Part shown: positions 8,473 to 16,291 of the stretch, piece by piece | Layout: the number at the start of each line of letters is the position of its first letter | Numbering within the stretch: the first letter of the stretch is position 1 | Assembly: GCA_013822015.1 (NCBI GenBank) | Contig: PNJU01000007.1 | Coordinates: 1-64,000 of the forward strand | Direction of reading: 5' to 3' | Length of the DNA stretch: 64,000 nt | Source of the DNA: Candidatus Puniceispirillum sp. | Lineage (GTDB): Bacteria; Pseudomonadota; Alphaproteobacteria; Caedimonadales; UBA1908 | Program-made: the position numbers and the translations under genes | The notes under the pieces: model-generated | The model's database searches: none | What the model saw: the letters and a program-made list of their open reading frames with translations, nothing else | What the model was told of the DNA's origin: nothing

Positions 8473-9336
8473 CTAGGCGCCACCGACCAACTTGTAAATG
8501 CCGCGTCGACCTTCGGCCACCTCATAAAGATGAGAAAGACCCAGCACCGTTTCAGACCCGCCCAAAACAAGGAAGCCATGGGGCTGCAGAACCTTCGCGA
8601 TATTTTCAAGAATACGCGTCTTTGTGGGCGGGTCAAAGTAGATGAGCACGTTACGACAGCACACCAAATCAAAGCGCCCCAAATTTTTGAAGTCGTCCAA
8701 CAGGTTCAAGATCTGGAACCTGATATGCTTGCGCATCTCCGGATTGATCTGCCAATCACTTTCCACCTGCTTGAAGTACTTCACAAGCATCTGAACGGGC
8801 AAACCTCTTTGAACTTCAAACTGTGTAAAGTGTCCACTTTTGGCGCGTTCAATGATAGGCGCTGAAATATCTGTGCCAAGCACCTCGATGTTCCAGCTGG
8901 CCAGCTCCTTCTTCTCATGCATGATCATGGAAAGGGTATAGGGCTCTTGTCCCGAGGAGCACGCCGCACACCAAATGTTAATACGGCGTGTCTTTTCATT
9001 GTTCTGCATGATGGAGGGCAGCATATAGTCTTTGAAAGCGTCAAAGGGCTTGCCGTCACGGAAAAAGAATGTCTCGTGGGTCACCATGGCATTGACCACT
9101 TGGGTGGCAAGCCCCGTGCGCCCGGCGCGCAGAGCACTCACAAGCTCGCCCACACTTTTAAGGGAGTTCTCCCGGGCCACTGGGAGCAGGCGATTTTCCA
9201 CCAAGTAGACTTTCTCTTGGGACAAAGCCAGCCCCGAACGCGCCTTCAAAAAGTCGCAGAGGTACTGATAGTCGGCAGCGGACAAGTCCCCTGAAAGAGG
9301 TTTTGCAGCCACTGTTGATGGTTGAAATACGGTCAT
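8473..9336 (-). CDS. cheR: Chemotaxis protein methyltransferase CheR
   Basis: CheR methylates glutamates of chemoreceptors with S-adenosylmethionine, setting adaptation together with CheB. The 287-residue protein has the N-terminal helical receptor-binding domain (YQYLCDFLKARSGLAL) and the SAM domain: THETFFFRD, INIWCAACSSGQEPYT (SAM-binding glycine loop), EVLGTDIS, FDLVCCRNVLIYFD and GFLVLGGSE. The ATG at 9336, with AAAGGGAAAC upstream, is preferred over an upstream in-frame Met. It starts 14 bases after cheB in the order cheA-cheW-cheY-cheB-cheR. Confidence 0.95.
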   Translation of the reverse strand: MTVFQPSTVAAKPLSGDLSAADYQYLCDFLKARSGLALSQEKVYLVENRLLPVARENSLKSVGELVSALRAGRTGLATQVVNAMVTHETFFFRDGKPFDAFKDYMLPSIMQNNEKTRRINIWCAACSSGQEPYTLSMIMHEKKELASWNIEVLGTDISAPIIERAKSGHFTQFEVQRGLPVQMLVKYFKQVESDWQINPEMRKHIRFQILNLLDDFKNLGRFDLVCCRNVLIYFDPPTKTRILENIAKVLQPHGFLVLGGSETVLGLSHLYEVAEGRRGIYKLVGGA

Positions 9337-9350
9337 GGCCGTTTCCCTTT

Positions 9351-10460
9351 CTATCTTACTTTGAGCCCAGCATAGGTGCACAAAGTTCTGGCAATTTCAG
9401 TCAAAGGCAAGATGGCGCTGGCAAGCCCCGCTACACTCACCGCACCTGGCATTCCCCACACAACGCTTGTTTTTTCGTCCTGCGCTATCAGCGCGCCACC
9501 TGCGCGCACCAAATGCTCTGTCCCCTTCAGGCCGTCAGAGCCCATCCCAGTGAGCATCACCGCCAACACGTGCCCTGCGTAGGCGTCACTCACGCTTGAA
9601 AACATAGGATCCACGGATGGACGACAGGAGTTTTCCTTCGGTCCCTGGTCGAGCTTAATGCGATACCCCGTGCCCGAGCGCACGATACGCATGTGGAAGT
9701 CACCTGGCGCCAGGTACACCCCTGATGGGGTTACTTCTTGGTCGTTCACTGCTTCGTCCACCTTGCGGCCCAAAACGCCTGTCAGATGGTGGGCCAGCGC
9801 CGTTGTAAATTTGGGCGGCATATGCTGTGTGATAAAAATCGGTTTTGTAAGATCTTTTAAACCCTTCATAAGCTCCATAAGCGCCTGAGGTCCACCGGTC
9901 GAGCTCCCAATCACAACCGCCGAACACCCGCGCGTTGGAACAGGACGCAACTTCATGTGGTCATTTTGATGGTACGCTGCTGTGGATGGAAAAAGTCCCG
10001 AGGGTGCTTTGGGAAGAGAACGCGCCACCAAAAGACGAATTTTGGCAATCAGTTCCTTTTGGAACATATCAAGACCTGAGGCATCTTGCATGCTGGTGGG
10101 CTTGGACACGTAGTCCGCCGCCCCTAAGGACAGGGCTTTCATGCTGATCTCGGCGTTACGCAGCGTCAACGTCGAAGACATCAAGATCTTTGTTTTTGGT
10201 GCAATTTTGACAAGCTCAGGAAGAGCTGTCAGCCCGTCCATCACAGGCATCTCAATATCAAGCAGCATCACATCCACATCACTGCGCTTGAGGGTTGCAA
10301 TGGCAGACAGACCATTGACAGCCGTTGCCACCACCTTAATGCCGGGGTCAGCTTCACACATACGCGTGAGCGCCGCGCGCACCACTGCAGAGTCATCTAC
10401 AATCATGACTTTGCAAGGATCAGCGCTTGGCCGTGCTTGTGATACGGAACCCATTTGCAT
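9351..10460 (-). CDS. cheB: Protein-glutamate methylesterase/deamidase CheB
   Basis: A receiver domain plus methylesterase, 369 residues. CheA phosphorylates the receiver (acidic pocket VDD, phospho-acceptor Asp in MLLDIEMPVMDG, Lys in YVSKPT). This activates the C-terminal esterase, which removes methyl groups from receptors. The catalytic triad is visible: Ser in GSSTGGPQAL, His in ITQHMPPKFT and Asp in MLTGMGSDG. The N-terminus (MQMGSVSQARPS) is short and disordered. It follows cheY with 2 bases between stop and start, so translation is probably coupled. Confidence 0.95.
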   Translation of the reverse strand: MQMGSVSQARPSADPCKVMIVDDSAVVRAALTRMCEADPGIKVVATAVNGLSAIATLKRSDVDVMLLDIEMPVMDGLTALPELVKIAPKTKILMSSTLTLRNAEISMKALSLGAADYVSKPTSMQDASGLDMFQKELIAKIRLLVARSLPKAPSGLFPSTAAYHQNDHMKLRPVPTRGCSAVVIGSSTGGPQALMELMKGLKDLTKPIFITQHMPPKFTTALAHHLTGVLGRKVDEAVNDQEVTPSGVYLAPGDFHMRIVRSGTGYRIKLDQGPKENSCRPSVDPMFSSVSDAYAGHVLAVMLTGMGSDGLKGTEHLVRAGGALIAQDEKTSVVWGMPGAVSVAGLASAILPLTEIARTLCTYAGLKVR

Positions 10461-10462
10461 GT

Positions 10463-10828
10463 TTATATCATTCCTACGATTTCAAGTTTTTCTTGAATGA
10501 TGTTTTTATCAAAGGGCTTCATGATATATTCATCGGCACCCGCCATCAGTGCTTGGCGGATGTGTTTGATGTCATTTTCCGTCGTACAGAAAATGACCTT
10601 TGGGGAATTTCCTTTTTCAAGCTTACGCAGCTCTTGCAGAAACTCGATCCCGTTCATCACAGGCATGTTCCAGTCGAGAATAATCACGTCCGGCATGGCC
10701 GTTTTGCAGGCCTCAAGCGCAATACTGCCATCTTCCGCTTCTCTGATGGAGAACGGCAGATCCTCCAGAATGCGCCTGATGGCTTTCCTAACGGTTGAGG
10801 AGTCTTCAACGATTAAGCAGTCTGACAT
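10463..10828 (-). CDS. cheY: Chemotaxis response regulator CheY
   Basis: Stand-alone receiver protein, 121 residues, the full CheY length. It shows the paired acidic residues near the N-terminus (VEDSS), the phospho-acceptor in VIILDWNMPVMNG, the switch Thr in VIFCTTEND and the conserved Lys in YIMKPFDK. Phosphorylated by CheA, it would bind the flagellar motor switch; many alphaproteobacteria have several CheY, so it could also be a phosphate sink. The start has a strong AGGGAGG upstream. It lies between cheW and cheB. Confidence 0.95.
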   Translation of the reverse strand: MSDCLIVEDSSTVRKAIRRILEDLPFSIREAEDGSIALEACKTAMPDVIILDWNMPVMNGIEFLQELRKLEKGNSPKVIFCTTENDIKHIRQALMAGADEYIMKPFDKNIIQEKLEIVGMI

Positions 10829-10879
10829 GCTGCCCTCCCTTCTTTTTACACGCTTTGATTGCGCTTATTGTTGTTGTCA

Positions 10880-11356
10880 CTACGCGGCATTCTTACGAGA
10901 GAAGTCGAGCAGTGCACCAACATTCATTACTATTAGAATAGCACCGTCTAGGCGGTAAATACCAGAGGCAACCTCACGCCAATGCTCTTCGAGGGTTGCT
11001 GGGTTTTTTTCGTAAACGGAGTCAGGCAAACTCAGGACCTCACCAAGCTTATCTACCAAGAGACTGTAAAGCTCCCCCTTCACATCAATCACAATATTCA
11101 TCAGTTTTTTTCTATTGTGAAAGTCGGACGTAAGACCCAAACACTTGCGCACATCGATGGCCGTAACAATGCGCCCACGCAGGTTCAAGGATCCGGCGAC
11201 CTCTGGTGGGGCCAAAGGAATGCGGGTGATGTGCTGGGTACGCACAATGTCTTGAACTTGTAAGACGGGTATGCCAAAAAGCTGATCATTGATATAAACC
11301 GTCACATAGTCCTTGCGATCTTTTGCCAGTGTGACTTCTTGAATGGACATGCTCAT
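10880..11356 (-). CDS. cheW: Chemotaxis coupling protein CheW
   Basis: A 158-residue SH3-like adaptor that joins CheA to chemoreceptors at the inner membrane. Typical CheW features are YVTVYINDQLFGIPVLQVQDI at the N-terminus, IPLAPPEVAGSLNLRGRI in the middle and DKLGEVLSLPDS near the end. The ATG overlaps the cheA stop by four bases (ATGA), and the SD (AAAGGAG) lies inside cheA, so the two are coupled and made in step. Confidence 0.95.
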   Translation of the reverse strand: MSMSIQEVTLAKDRKDYVTVYINDQLFGIPVLQVQDIVRTQHITRIPLAPPEVAGSLNLRGRIVTAIDVRKCLGLTSDFHNRKKLMNIVIDVKGELYSLLVDKLGEVLSLPDSVYEKNPATLEEHWREVASGIYRLDGAILIVMNVGALLDFSRKNAA

Positions 11357-14052
11357 GCCGCCACTCCTTTCCTTTGTAGATCAAGAATTTGACCGAGAGA
11401 GTCAAGAACCGCGTCCCGGTTATGCTTTGCGATGTAATCCGTAAACCCAGCCGCGCGACCCCGCTCCATATCTTCAGGTGTTGCGTGTCCAGACAAGGCC
11501 ACAATGGGCATATCCTTCCACAAAGAATCGCCCTGCCTGACGATGGTGGCAAACTCTAGTCCACTCATTTTTTCCATCTCGATATCACACAAGATGGCGT
11601 CAAAATGGCGCCCCTTCTCCATGAAGGCGAGGGCCTCTTCTGCACTAGATACCGCCGTCACTTGGTACCCATCAATATGGAGATAAGGCACAAAGAGGTT
11701 ACGGAAGAACACGCTGTCATCCACCAGAAGGACGTGGGGTTGATGCTCGCCTCCACCCGATTGCTCGTAGGAGCCAGCCTGGAACCAGTTGGGATACGCC
11801 TGCCTGATGTAGTAATCCACGTCCATCATCTCGGTTGTGTGGCCCTTGATGACCGTTGAACCGAAGGTTCCCATGGAGCCATTCTTCAGCTTGATGTCGA
11901 GCTTTTCTTCAACAATGTCAATAATTTGATCTACAGCCAGACCCACAAAGCGATCATGGTCGCTAAAGACCAAGACGGGCTGACGCCCTGACTCGTGATA
12001 TTGCTGGCCGCACTCAACGGTCAAAAGGGGCATGAGTGCTTCACGGTACTGCACAATGGTTTGGCCATTGGCGTGCTCGATACTGGTTGTATCAAGTTCC
12101 TCAAGACGCGCGATAAGAGCAAGGGGCACGGCCTTTGGCACATCGCTGCCTGCCTTGAACAGGAGGAGCGTCATGGTCTCCTCGTTGTGCGCGGACCTTG
12201 CATGGGGCTGCGCGTCAGAAATGTTTTCGTCGCTGCCCGTGCTGCCCATCATGGACAGGATGCCATTGGGGTCAAGGATCATGACAACGCTTCCGTCTCC
12301 CAGAATCGTGTTACCTGAAAAGACACCCACTTGTCGCAAAATGGAGGACACAGGCTTGACAACAATTTCTTGTGTTTCAAAGATTTGATCCACCAAAATA
12401 CCGAATACGAATGCGCCAACCTGGGCCACAATGATGAAGTACTCATCTTGCTTTTTGCCCACAAGCTCATCAATGGAGCTTTGACCTGTTTCTTGATCCA
12501 GCGTCGGCGCTTGCTCGAGTTTGAGAAGATGGGACAAAACAACAAGGGGCAGGAGGCGATTACGCAGGCGCAAGAAAGGCGTATTATTAATGAGCTCCAC
12601 GTGATGTTCGGAGTTTTCCGCCACACGCACCAGTTCCAGCACGCCAATTTGTGGCAAGGCAAAACGCTCTTCACCAGACTCCACAATGAGCGCAGACACG
12701 ATGGCCAGGGTGAGTGGAATCTTGATGATAAACTGGGTGCCCTTACCAGGCGTTGACATCAGGTCAATGGTGCCACCAATTTGCTCGATATTGGTACGCA
12801 CGACGTCCATACCCACGCCGCGCCCCGAGACGCTCGTAACCTCGGCTGCCGTTGAAAAACCAGCCCTGAAAATGAGATGGCGGATTTCACGGTCCGACAT
12901 GCTTTCCATCTCTTCCTTGCGCAAAATGCCACTTTCAATGGCTTTATTGCGAATGGCGTCAAGGTTGAGCCCCTTACCATCGTCGCTGATGCTGATGTTG
13001 ATATGACCACCCTCGTGATAGGCTTTGAGGATAATGGTTCCTGTATCGGATTTTCCTGACGTGACTCTGTCGTGGATGGACTCAATACCATGATCGGCAG
13101 AGTTACGCACCATATGGGTCAAAGGATCCTTAATAAGCTCAAGAACTTGTCGGTCGAGCTCGGTGTCCTCACCGATCATTACCAGATCAATTTTCTTCCC
13201 AAGCTCAACGGACAAGTCGCGTACCAAACGGGGCAGTTTTGACCACGCATTTCCAATGGGCTGCATACGGGTTTTCATGACACCGTCCTGGAGCTCCGAC
13301 GTCACATGATTCAGTCTTTGAAGGGGGACCGCAAACTCAGAGTCCTCCGTATCACGCAAAAGTTGGAGAAGCTGATTGCGTGTCAGCACAAGCTCGCTCA
13401 CCGTCGTCATCAGGTTTTCCAAGAGCTCCACACTGACGCGAATACTTTGGTTTGCCACACCTCCTGCCGCACTATCACCCCCACCATTTTGGGCAGGCGC
13501 CTTTGCAGCAGGCGCTGCAGGCTTGGGCGCTGGGGCGGGCGCTGGCGCCTTGGGTGCAGGCGCCGCAACCATGGGCGCCTCTTCATATTGGGGCGCCTCC
13601 CCTTGAGATGCCACAAACGCATCTGCTTCTTCAGCCGCGTGCTGGTCAAATGTCTCGTCGTCGGCCTTGGCAAGTCCACCCGTTGCCGCGTAGTTCAGCG
13701 CATCAATAAGGGGCGAATCATCCCCCTCGGGCTCGCTGGCATTCTTTTCAAGGCACTCTACAATTTCTTTAATGCGATCAAGGCACTCGAGAATAACGGT
13801 GATGATGTCACCTGTCACAGCAAGTTCGCCGTCGCGAATCTTACCAAGCACATTTTCACCGGCGTGGGCAACTTTCTCAAGGCGAGGAAGCCCAATAAAG
13901 CCACACGTCCCTTTAATGGTGTGCATTGTCCGGAAAATACGGCTTAAAAGCTCGGGATTGTCTGGTTGTTGTTCAAGGGTCACCAAATCATTATCAAGAG
14001 CCGCAATGCTCTCTGTTGTCTCCGTCAAGAACTCGCCAAGCAGTTCGTCCAT
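11353..14052 (-). CDS. cheA: Hybrid chemotaxis histidine kinase CheA with C-terminal receiver
   Basis: Large CheA of 899 residues. The start is the ATG at 14052, with GGGGAGG 9 bases before it, giving MDELLGEFLTETTES; two upstream Mets are less well placed. Domains: HPt (phospho-His in RTMHTIKGTCGF, ~H44); a Pro/Ala-rich linker (~158-195) where a CheY-binding P2 is not evident; dimerisation helices (~203-265); the kinase ATPase with N box NSADHGIE, DDGKGL and GRGVGMD; a CheW domain (~460-600); a second CheW-like domain (~630-755); and a receiver (~772-892, acceptor Asp in AILCDIEMEKMSG). An extra CheW-like domain plus a fused receiver suggests an internal phosphate sink. First gene of the che operon. 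Confidence 0.95.
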   Translation of the reverse strand: MDELLGEFLTETTESIAALDNDLVTLEQQPDNPELLSRIFRTMHTIKGTCGFIGLPRLEKVAHAGENVLGKIRDGELAVTGDIITVILECLDRIKEIVECLEKNASEPEGDDSPLIDALNYAATGGLAKADDETFDQHAAEEADAFVASQGEAPQYEEAPMVAAPAPKAPAPAPAPKPAAPAAKAPAQNGGGDSAAGGVANQSIRVSVELLENLMTTVSELVLTRNQLLQLLRDTEDSEFAVPLQRLNHVTSELQDGVMKTRMQPIGNAWSKLPRLVRDLSVELGKKIDLVMIGEDTELDRQVLELIKDPLTHMVRNSADHGIESIHDRVTSGKSDTGTIILKAYHEGGHINISISDDGKGLNLDAIRNKAIESGILRKEEMESMSDREIRHLIFRAGFSTAAEVTSVSGRGVGMDVVRTNIEQIGGTIDLMSTPGKGTQFIIKIPLTLAIVSALIVESGEERFALPQIGVLELVRVAENSEHHVELINNTPFLRLRNRLLPLVVLSHLLKLEQAPTLDQETGQSSIDELVGKKQDEYFIIVAQVGAFVFGILVDQIFETQEIVVKPVSSILRQVGVFSGNTILGDGSVVMILDPNGILSMMGSTGSDENISDAQPHARSAHNEETMTLLLFKAGSDVPKAVPLALIARLEELDTTSIEHANGQTIVQYREALMPLLTVECGQQYHESGRQPVLVFSDHDRFVGLAVDQIIDIVEEKLDIKLKNGSMGTFGSTVIKGHTTEMMDVDYYIRQAYPNWFQAGSYEQSGGGEHQPHVLLVDDSVFFRNLFVPYLHIDGYQVTAVSSAEEALAFMEKGRHFDAILCDIEMEKMSGLEFATIVRQGDSLWKDMPIVALSGHATPEDMERGRAAGFTDYIAKHNRDAVLDSLGQILDLQRKGVAA

Positions 14053-14281
14053 GAGGTTCATCCTCCCCAAAAGCATCTAACAATTCGCTAGGAGTCTGAC
14101 ACGAAATCCTTAACATCTTCTTAATAAGAATACACGAATGTGACCCTTCAAACGCACATTGCTCCCTCTCCTCTTTTTAAGTCTGACAAATATTCGCACA
14201 CTAAAAATGAGCGCTCACACGCCCCCCTTTTCGAAAAAGAATGAGGGTGTGGATAGAGTGCGTTGATAAAAAATCATTTTT

Positions 14282-14311
14282 TTGAATATGACGCGCTTAT
14301 TGCGATATAAG
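14282..14311 (+). promoter_or_regulatory. Possible sigma70-type promoter for mraZ/dcw
   Basis: TTGAAT (14282-14287), 18-base spacer, TATAAG (14306-14311). The fit to TTGACA/TATAAT is fair and the position (about 190 bases before mraZ, upstream of the phased boxes) is sensible. The AT-richness makes chance matches likely. Confidence 0.35.
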
Positions 14312-14358
14312 ATGTTGAATTTAAACAATTTTTTATTTGTCTTTTCATTTCAAAAAGT

Positions 14359-14367
14359 TGTGGATAA
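14359..14367 (-). promoter_or_regulatory. DnaA box (TTATCCACA on minus strand)
   Basis: TGTGGATAA on the plus strand is an exact match to the consensus DnaA box. A one-mismatch copy, TGTGGATAG, lies at 14248-14256. Two boxes in the dcw upstream region could couple division gene expression to replication; this is inference. Confidence 0.45.
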
Positions 14368-14387
14368 ATCTGTGAAAAACCATTTTA

Positions 14388-14433
14388 TCCCATGATTACT
14401 CCATTGAATCCCATTTTATCCCATGCTATACCA
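14388..14433. promoter_or_regulatory. Candidate MraZ operator: ~10-bp phased TGGGA-type boxes
   Basis: TCCCA (TGGGA on the minus strand) occurs at 14388, 14409 and 14419, with degenerate CTCCA at 14399 and TACCA at 14429. The spacings are 11, 10, 10 and 10 bases. MraZ is known to bind TGGGN repeats at 10-bp spacing ahead of its own gene, so this array, ~75 bases before mraZ, is its likely autoregulatory operator. The boxes are on the opposite strand to the described E. coli array, which adds some doubt. Confidence 0.6.
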
Positions 14434-14506
14434 TAATAACCCGAGATTGCATGCTCGGGCCCTCTTCGACCAGACCGAGGGAAGTATTGTGTAGCGATTA
14501 AGTGAG

Positions 14507-14992
14507 GTGGGAACAAAGGAAGTGGCGTTATTCTTATCGACATTTGTCAATAAGATCGACAAAAAGGGACGGGTCAGTGTACCTGCCACCTTTCGTACCG
14601 CCTTATCCCACGAATCATTTCAAGGATTTGTTCTTTACCGCTCTTACAAATATCCTTGCCTCGAGTGCAGCGGCATCTCTCGCATGGAGCGCCTAAGCCA
14701 AAGTGTTGACGAGCTCGATCTTTTCTCCCAAGAACAAGATAACCTCACCGCTGCCATTTTTGCCGACGCGCAACAAATTCCCTTTGATGGTGACGGGCGC
14801 ATTATCATGCCCCAATCCCTTTTGTCCTTTGCCAACATCGATGATAAAGTCGCCTTTGTTGGGCGCGGTGGCACCTTCCAAATTTGGGAGCCCGGCGCCT
14901 TTGAGGCCGCCCAGGAAGAAGCAAGAAACCTCGTGCGCACAGGCCAAATCTCACTCAAACTGCGCACCAATGCCCATGGGGGTCAGTCATGA
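14507..14992 (+). CDS. mraZ: Transcriptional regulator MraZ
   Basis: DNA-binding regulator at the head of the dcw cluster, 161 residues with two SpoVT/AbrB-like repeats. The first holds NKIDKKGRVSVPATFR (~residues 15-30); the second holds FDGDGRIIMPQSLL (~98-111). Both show the conserved D-x-x-G-R signature. The family forms a ring that represses mraZ and dcw transcription. The GTG at 14507 is the longest plausible start; a second GTG at 14522 would give a more typical N-terminus (MALFLSTFVNKID) but leaves a 12-base gap to the GAGGTG SD. The end overlaps rsmH by four bases (ATGA). Confidence 0.93.
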   Translation: MGTKEVALFLSTFVNKIDKKGRVSVPATFRTALSHESFQGFVLYRSYKYPCLECSGISRMERLSQSVDELDLFSQEQDNLTAAIFADAQQIPFDGDGRIIMPQSLLSFANIDDKVAFVGRGGTFQIWEPGAFEAAQEEARNLVRTGQISLKLRTNAHGGQS

Positions 14993-15951
14993 CCCAAACG
15001 AGCTCCCCCCAACCCCATATCCCTGTTTTGCTAGAGGAAGTGCGCCACTTTCTTTCCCCCGAAAGAGGCGGCATTTTTGTTGACGGCACCTTTGGGGTTG
15101 GGGGGTACACGCGCCAAATCATGAAGGATATGCCAAGCGGCCATCTTGTGGCCTTTGACCGTGACGAAGCGGCGGCCGCGCGCGCAAGCATTTTCAAGGC
15201 AACGGACACCGTCCAATTCACATTTGTGGCCAGCCGCTTCTCCCAGATGAAAGAGCGCCTTCACGCGCTCTCCATTGATAAGGTTGATGGGATCGTCTTG
15301 GATCTTGGCGTGTCCTCCCCCCAACTTGACGAGGCAGTGCGCGGCTTTTCCTTCAAAAAAGAGGGCCCCCTTGACATGCGCATGGGCCTTGGCGAACTCA
15401 CTGCCAAAGACGTTGTGAACACATTTCCCGAAGAAGAAATCGCAAATATTCTCTACCTTTACGGGGACGAGACCTATTCCCGGCGCATCGCCAGGAGAAT
15501 TGTGGCAAGCCGTAAAGAGATGCCCATTGAGACCACCACACAGCTGGCGGACCTTGTGCGTGCCAGCGTGCCCCCAAAGGTGCGACATGGCAAAATTGAT
15601 GCGGCCACCAAGAGCTTTCAGGCTCTGCGCATTTTTGTGAACGAAGAAATTAAAGAGCTTGAGACTTTTCTTCACGACGCACCCTCAATGCTCAATGAAG
15701 GCGGACGCCTTGTGCTTGTAAGTTTCCACTCCCTTGAGGATAGGTTGGCCAAAAATTTCTTTAAGGAAACTTCGCGCACCTTTGAGGACGCGCCCATCGA
15801 GATGCCTTGGATTCCCACTAAAAAAGTCGACCCACTCTTTAAGGTGCTCACAAAAAAGGCCGTTTCTCCAGGCGCTCCAGAGCTAGTCCTCAACCCGCGC
15901 GCCCGCTCAGCCAAGCTGCGCGCTGGGGAAAGGACAGGGGCCCATGCGTAA
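14989..15951 (+). CDS. rsmH: 16S rRNA (cytosine-1402-N4)-methyltransferase RsmH
   Basis: RsmH (MraW) methylates N4 of C1402 in the 30S P-site using S-adenosylmethionine. At 320 residues it is the family length. It has HIPVLLEEVRHFLSPERGG at the N-terminus, the SAM loop FVDGTFGVGGYTRQI, VDGIVLDLGVSSPQLD, RGFSFKKEGPLDMRM, and late motifs KSFQALRIFVNEE and LVLVSFHSLEDRL. It is coupled to mraZ by a 4-base overlap and overlaps ftsL by 8 bases. Confidence 0.97.
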   Translation: MTQTSSPQPHIPVLLEEVRHFLSPERGGIFVDGTFGVGGYTRQIMKDMPSGHLVAFDRDEAAAARASIFKATDTVQFTFVASRFSQMKERLHALSIDKVDGIVLDLGVSSPQLDEAVRGFSFKKEGPLDMRMGLGELTAKDVVNTFPEEEIANILYLYGDETYSRRIARRIVASRKEMPIETTTQLADLVRASVPPKVRHGKIDAATKSFQALRIFVNEEIKELETFLHDAPSMLNEGGRLVLVSFHSLEDRLAKNFFKETSRTFEDAPIEMPWIPTKKVDPLFKVLTKKAVSPGAPELVLNPRARSAKLRAGERTGAHA

Positions 15952-16291
15952 AGTCACATGCCTTGGTGTTTGCTTGGCCGCAGTTCTGGGCGCTGTCACT
16001 TACGGCGCCAAACAACAGGTTATGATCCTTGAGGGGAGGCTTGCCAGCCTTGAGCGCAGTGTGTCCGCCCAAAAGGAAGCCGCCCACCTTCTCAAGGCCG
16101 AATGGGCGCATCTGACGAGCCCCGCACGCCTTGAAAAACTCGCTCAGAACCACCTGAACATGGCGCCCATGGGGGGATGGCAGGTCATCAGCGAGCCCCA
16201 AATGAGCACCTTCCTTGACCATGCGGCGCCCCACACCAGCGACATGCGTTACGCCAGCGCCCAGGACACTCCCCTCCTGGAGGGTGAATGA
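15944..16291 (+). CDS. ftsL: Cell division protein FtsL (divergent)
   Basis: A 115-residue bitopic membrane protein. A single hydrophobic helix lies near the N-terminus (VTCLGVCLAAVLGAVTYGA), followed by a coiled-coil-like stretch (ILEGRLASLERSVSAQKEAAHL) and an LTSPARLEKLAQNHL motif reminiscent of FtsL/DivIC. The assignment comes mainly from position between rsmH and ftsI plus this architecture, since FtsL is poorly conserved. It would bridge FtsQ/FtsB to FtsW-FtsI in the divisome. It overlaps both neighbours. Confidence 0.85.
   Translation: MRKVTCLGVCLAAVLGAVTYGAKQQVMILEGRLASLERSVSAQKEAAHLLKAEWAHLTSPARLEKLAQNHLNMAPMGGWQVISEPQMSTFLDHAAPHTSDMRYASAQDTPLLEGE

Larger units (their letters stand above)
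14053..14506. promoter_or_regulatory. Divergent control region between cheA and mraZ
   Basis: About 450 bases, AT-rich in its right half, driving the che operon leftward and the dcw cluster rightward. It contains a DnaA box, a weak sigma70-like promoter and phased CCCA/TGGG boxes (listed separately). An exact 15-base direct repeat, CCATTTTATCCCATG, occurs at 14380-14394 and 14411-14425, 31 bases apart (three helical turns). No gene is seen in it. Confidence 0.7.

Noticed and set aside
14053-14506. Chromosome replication origin
   Set aside because: Only one exact DnaA box and one near match are seen, with no dnaA, hemE or parAB neighbourhood; a regulatory role is the simpler reading.
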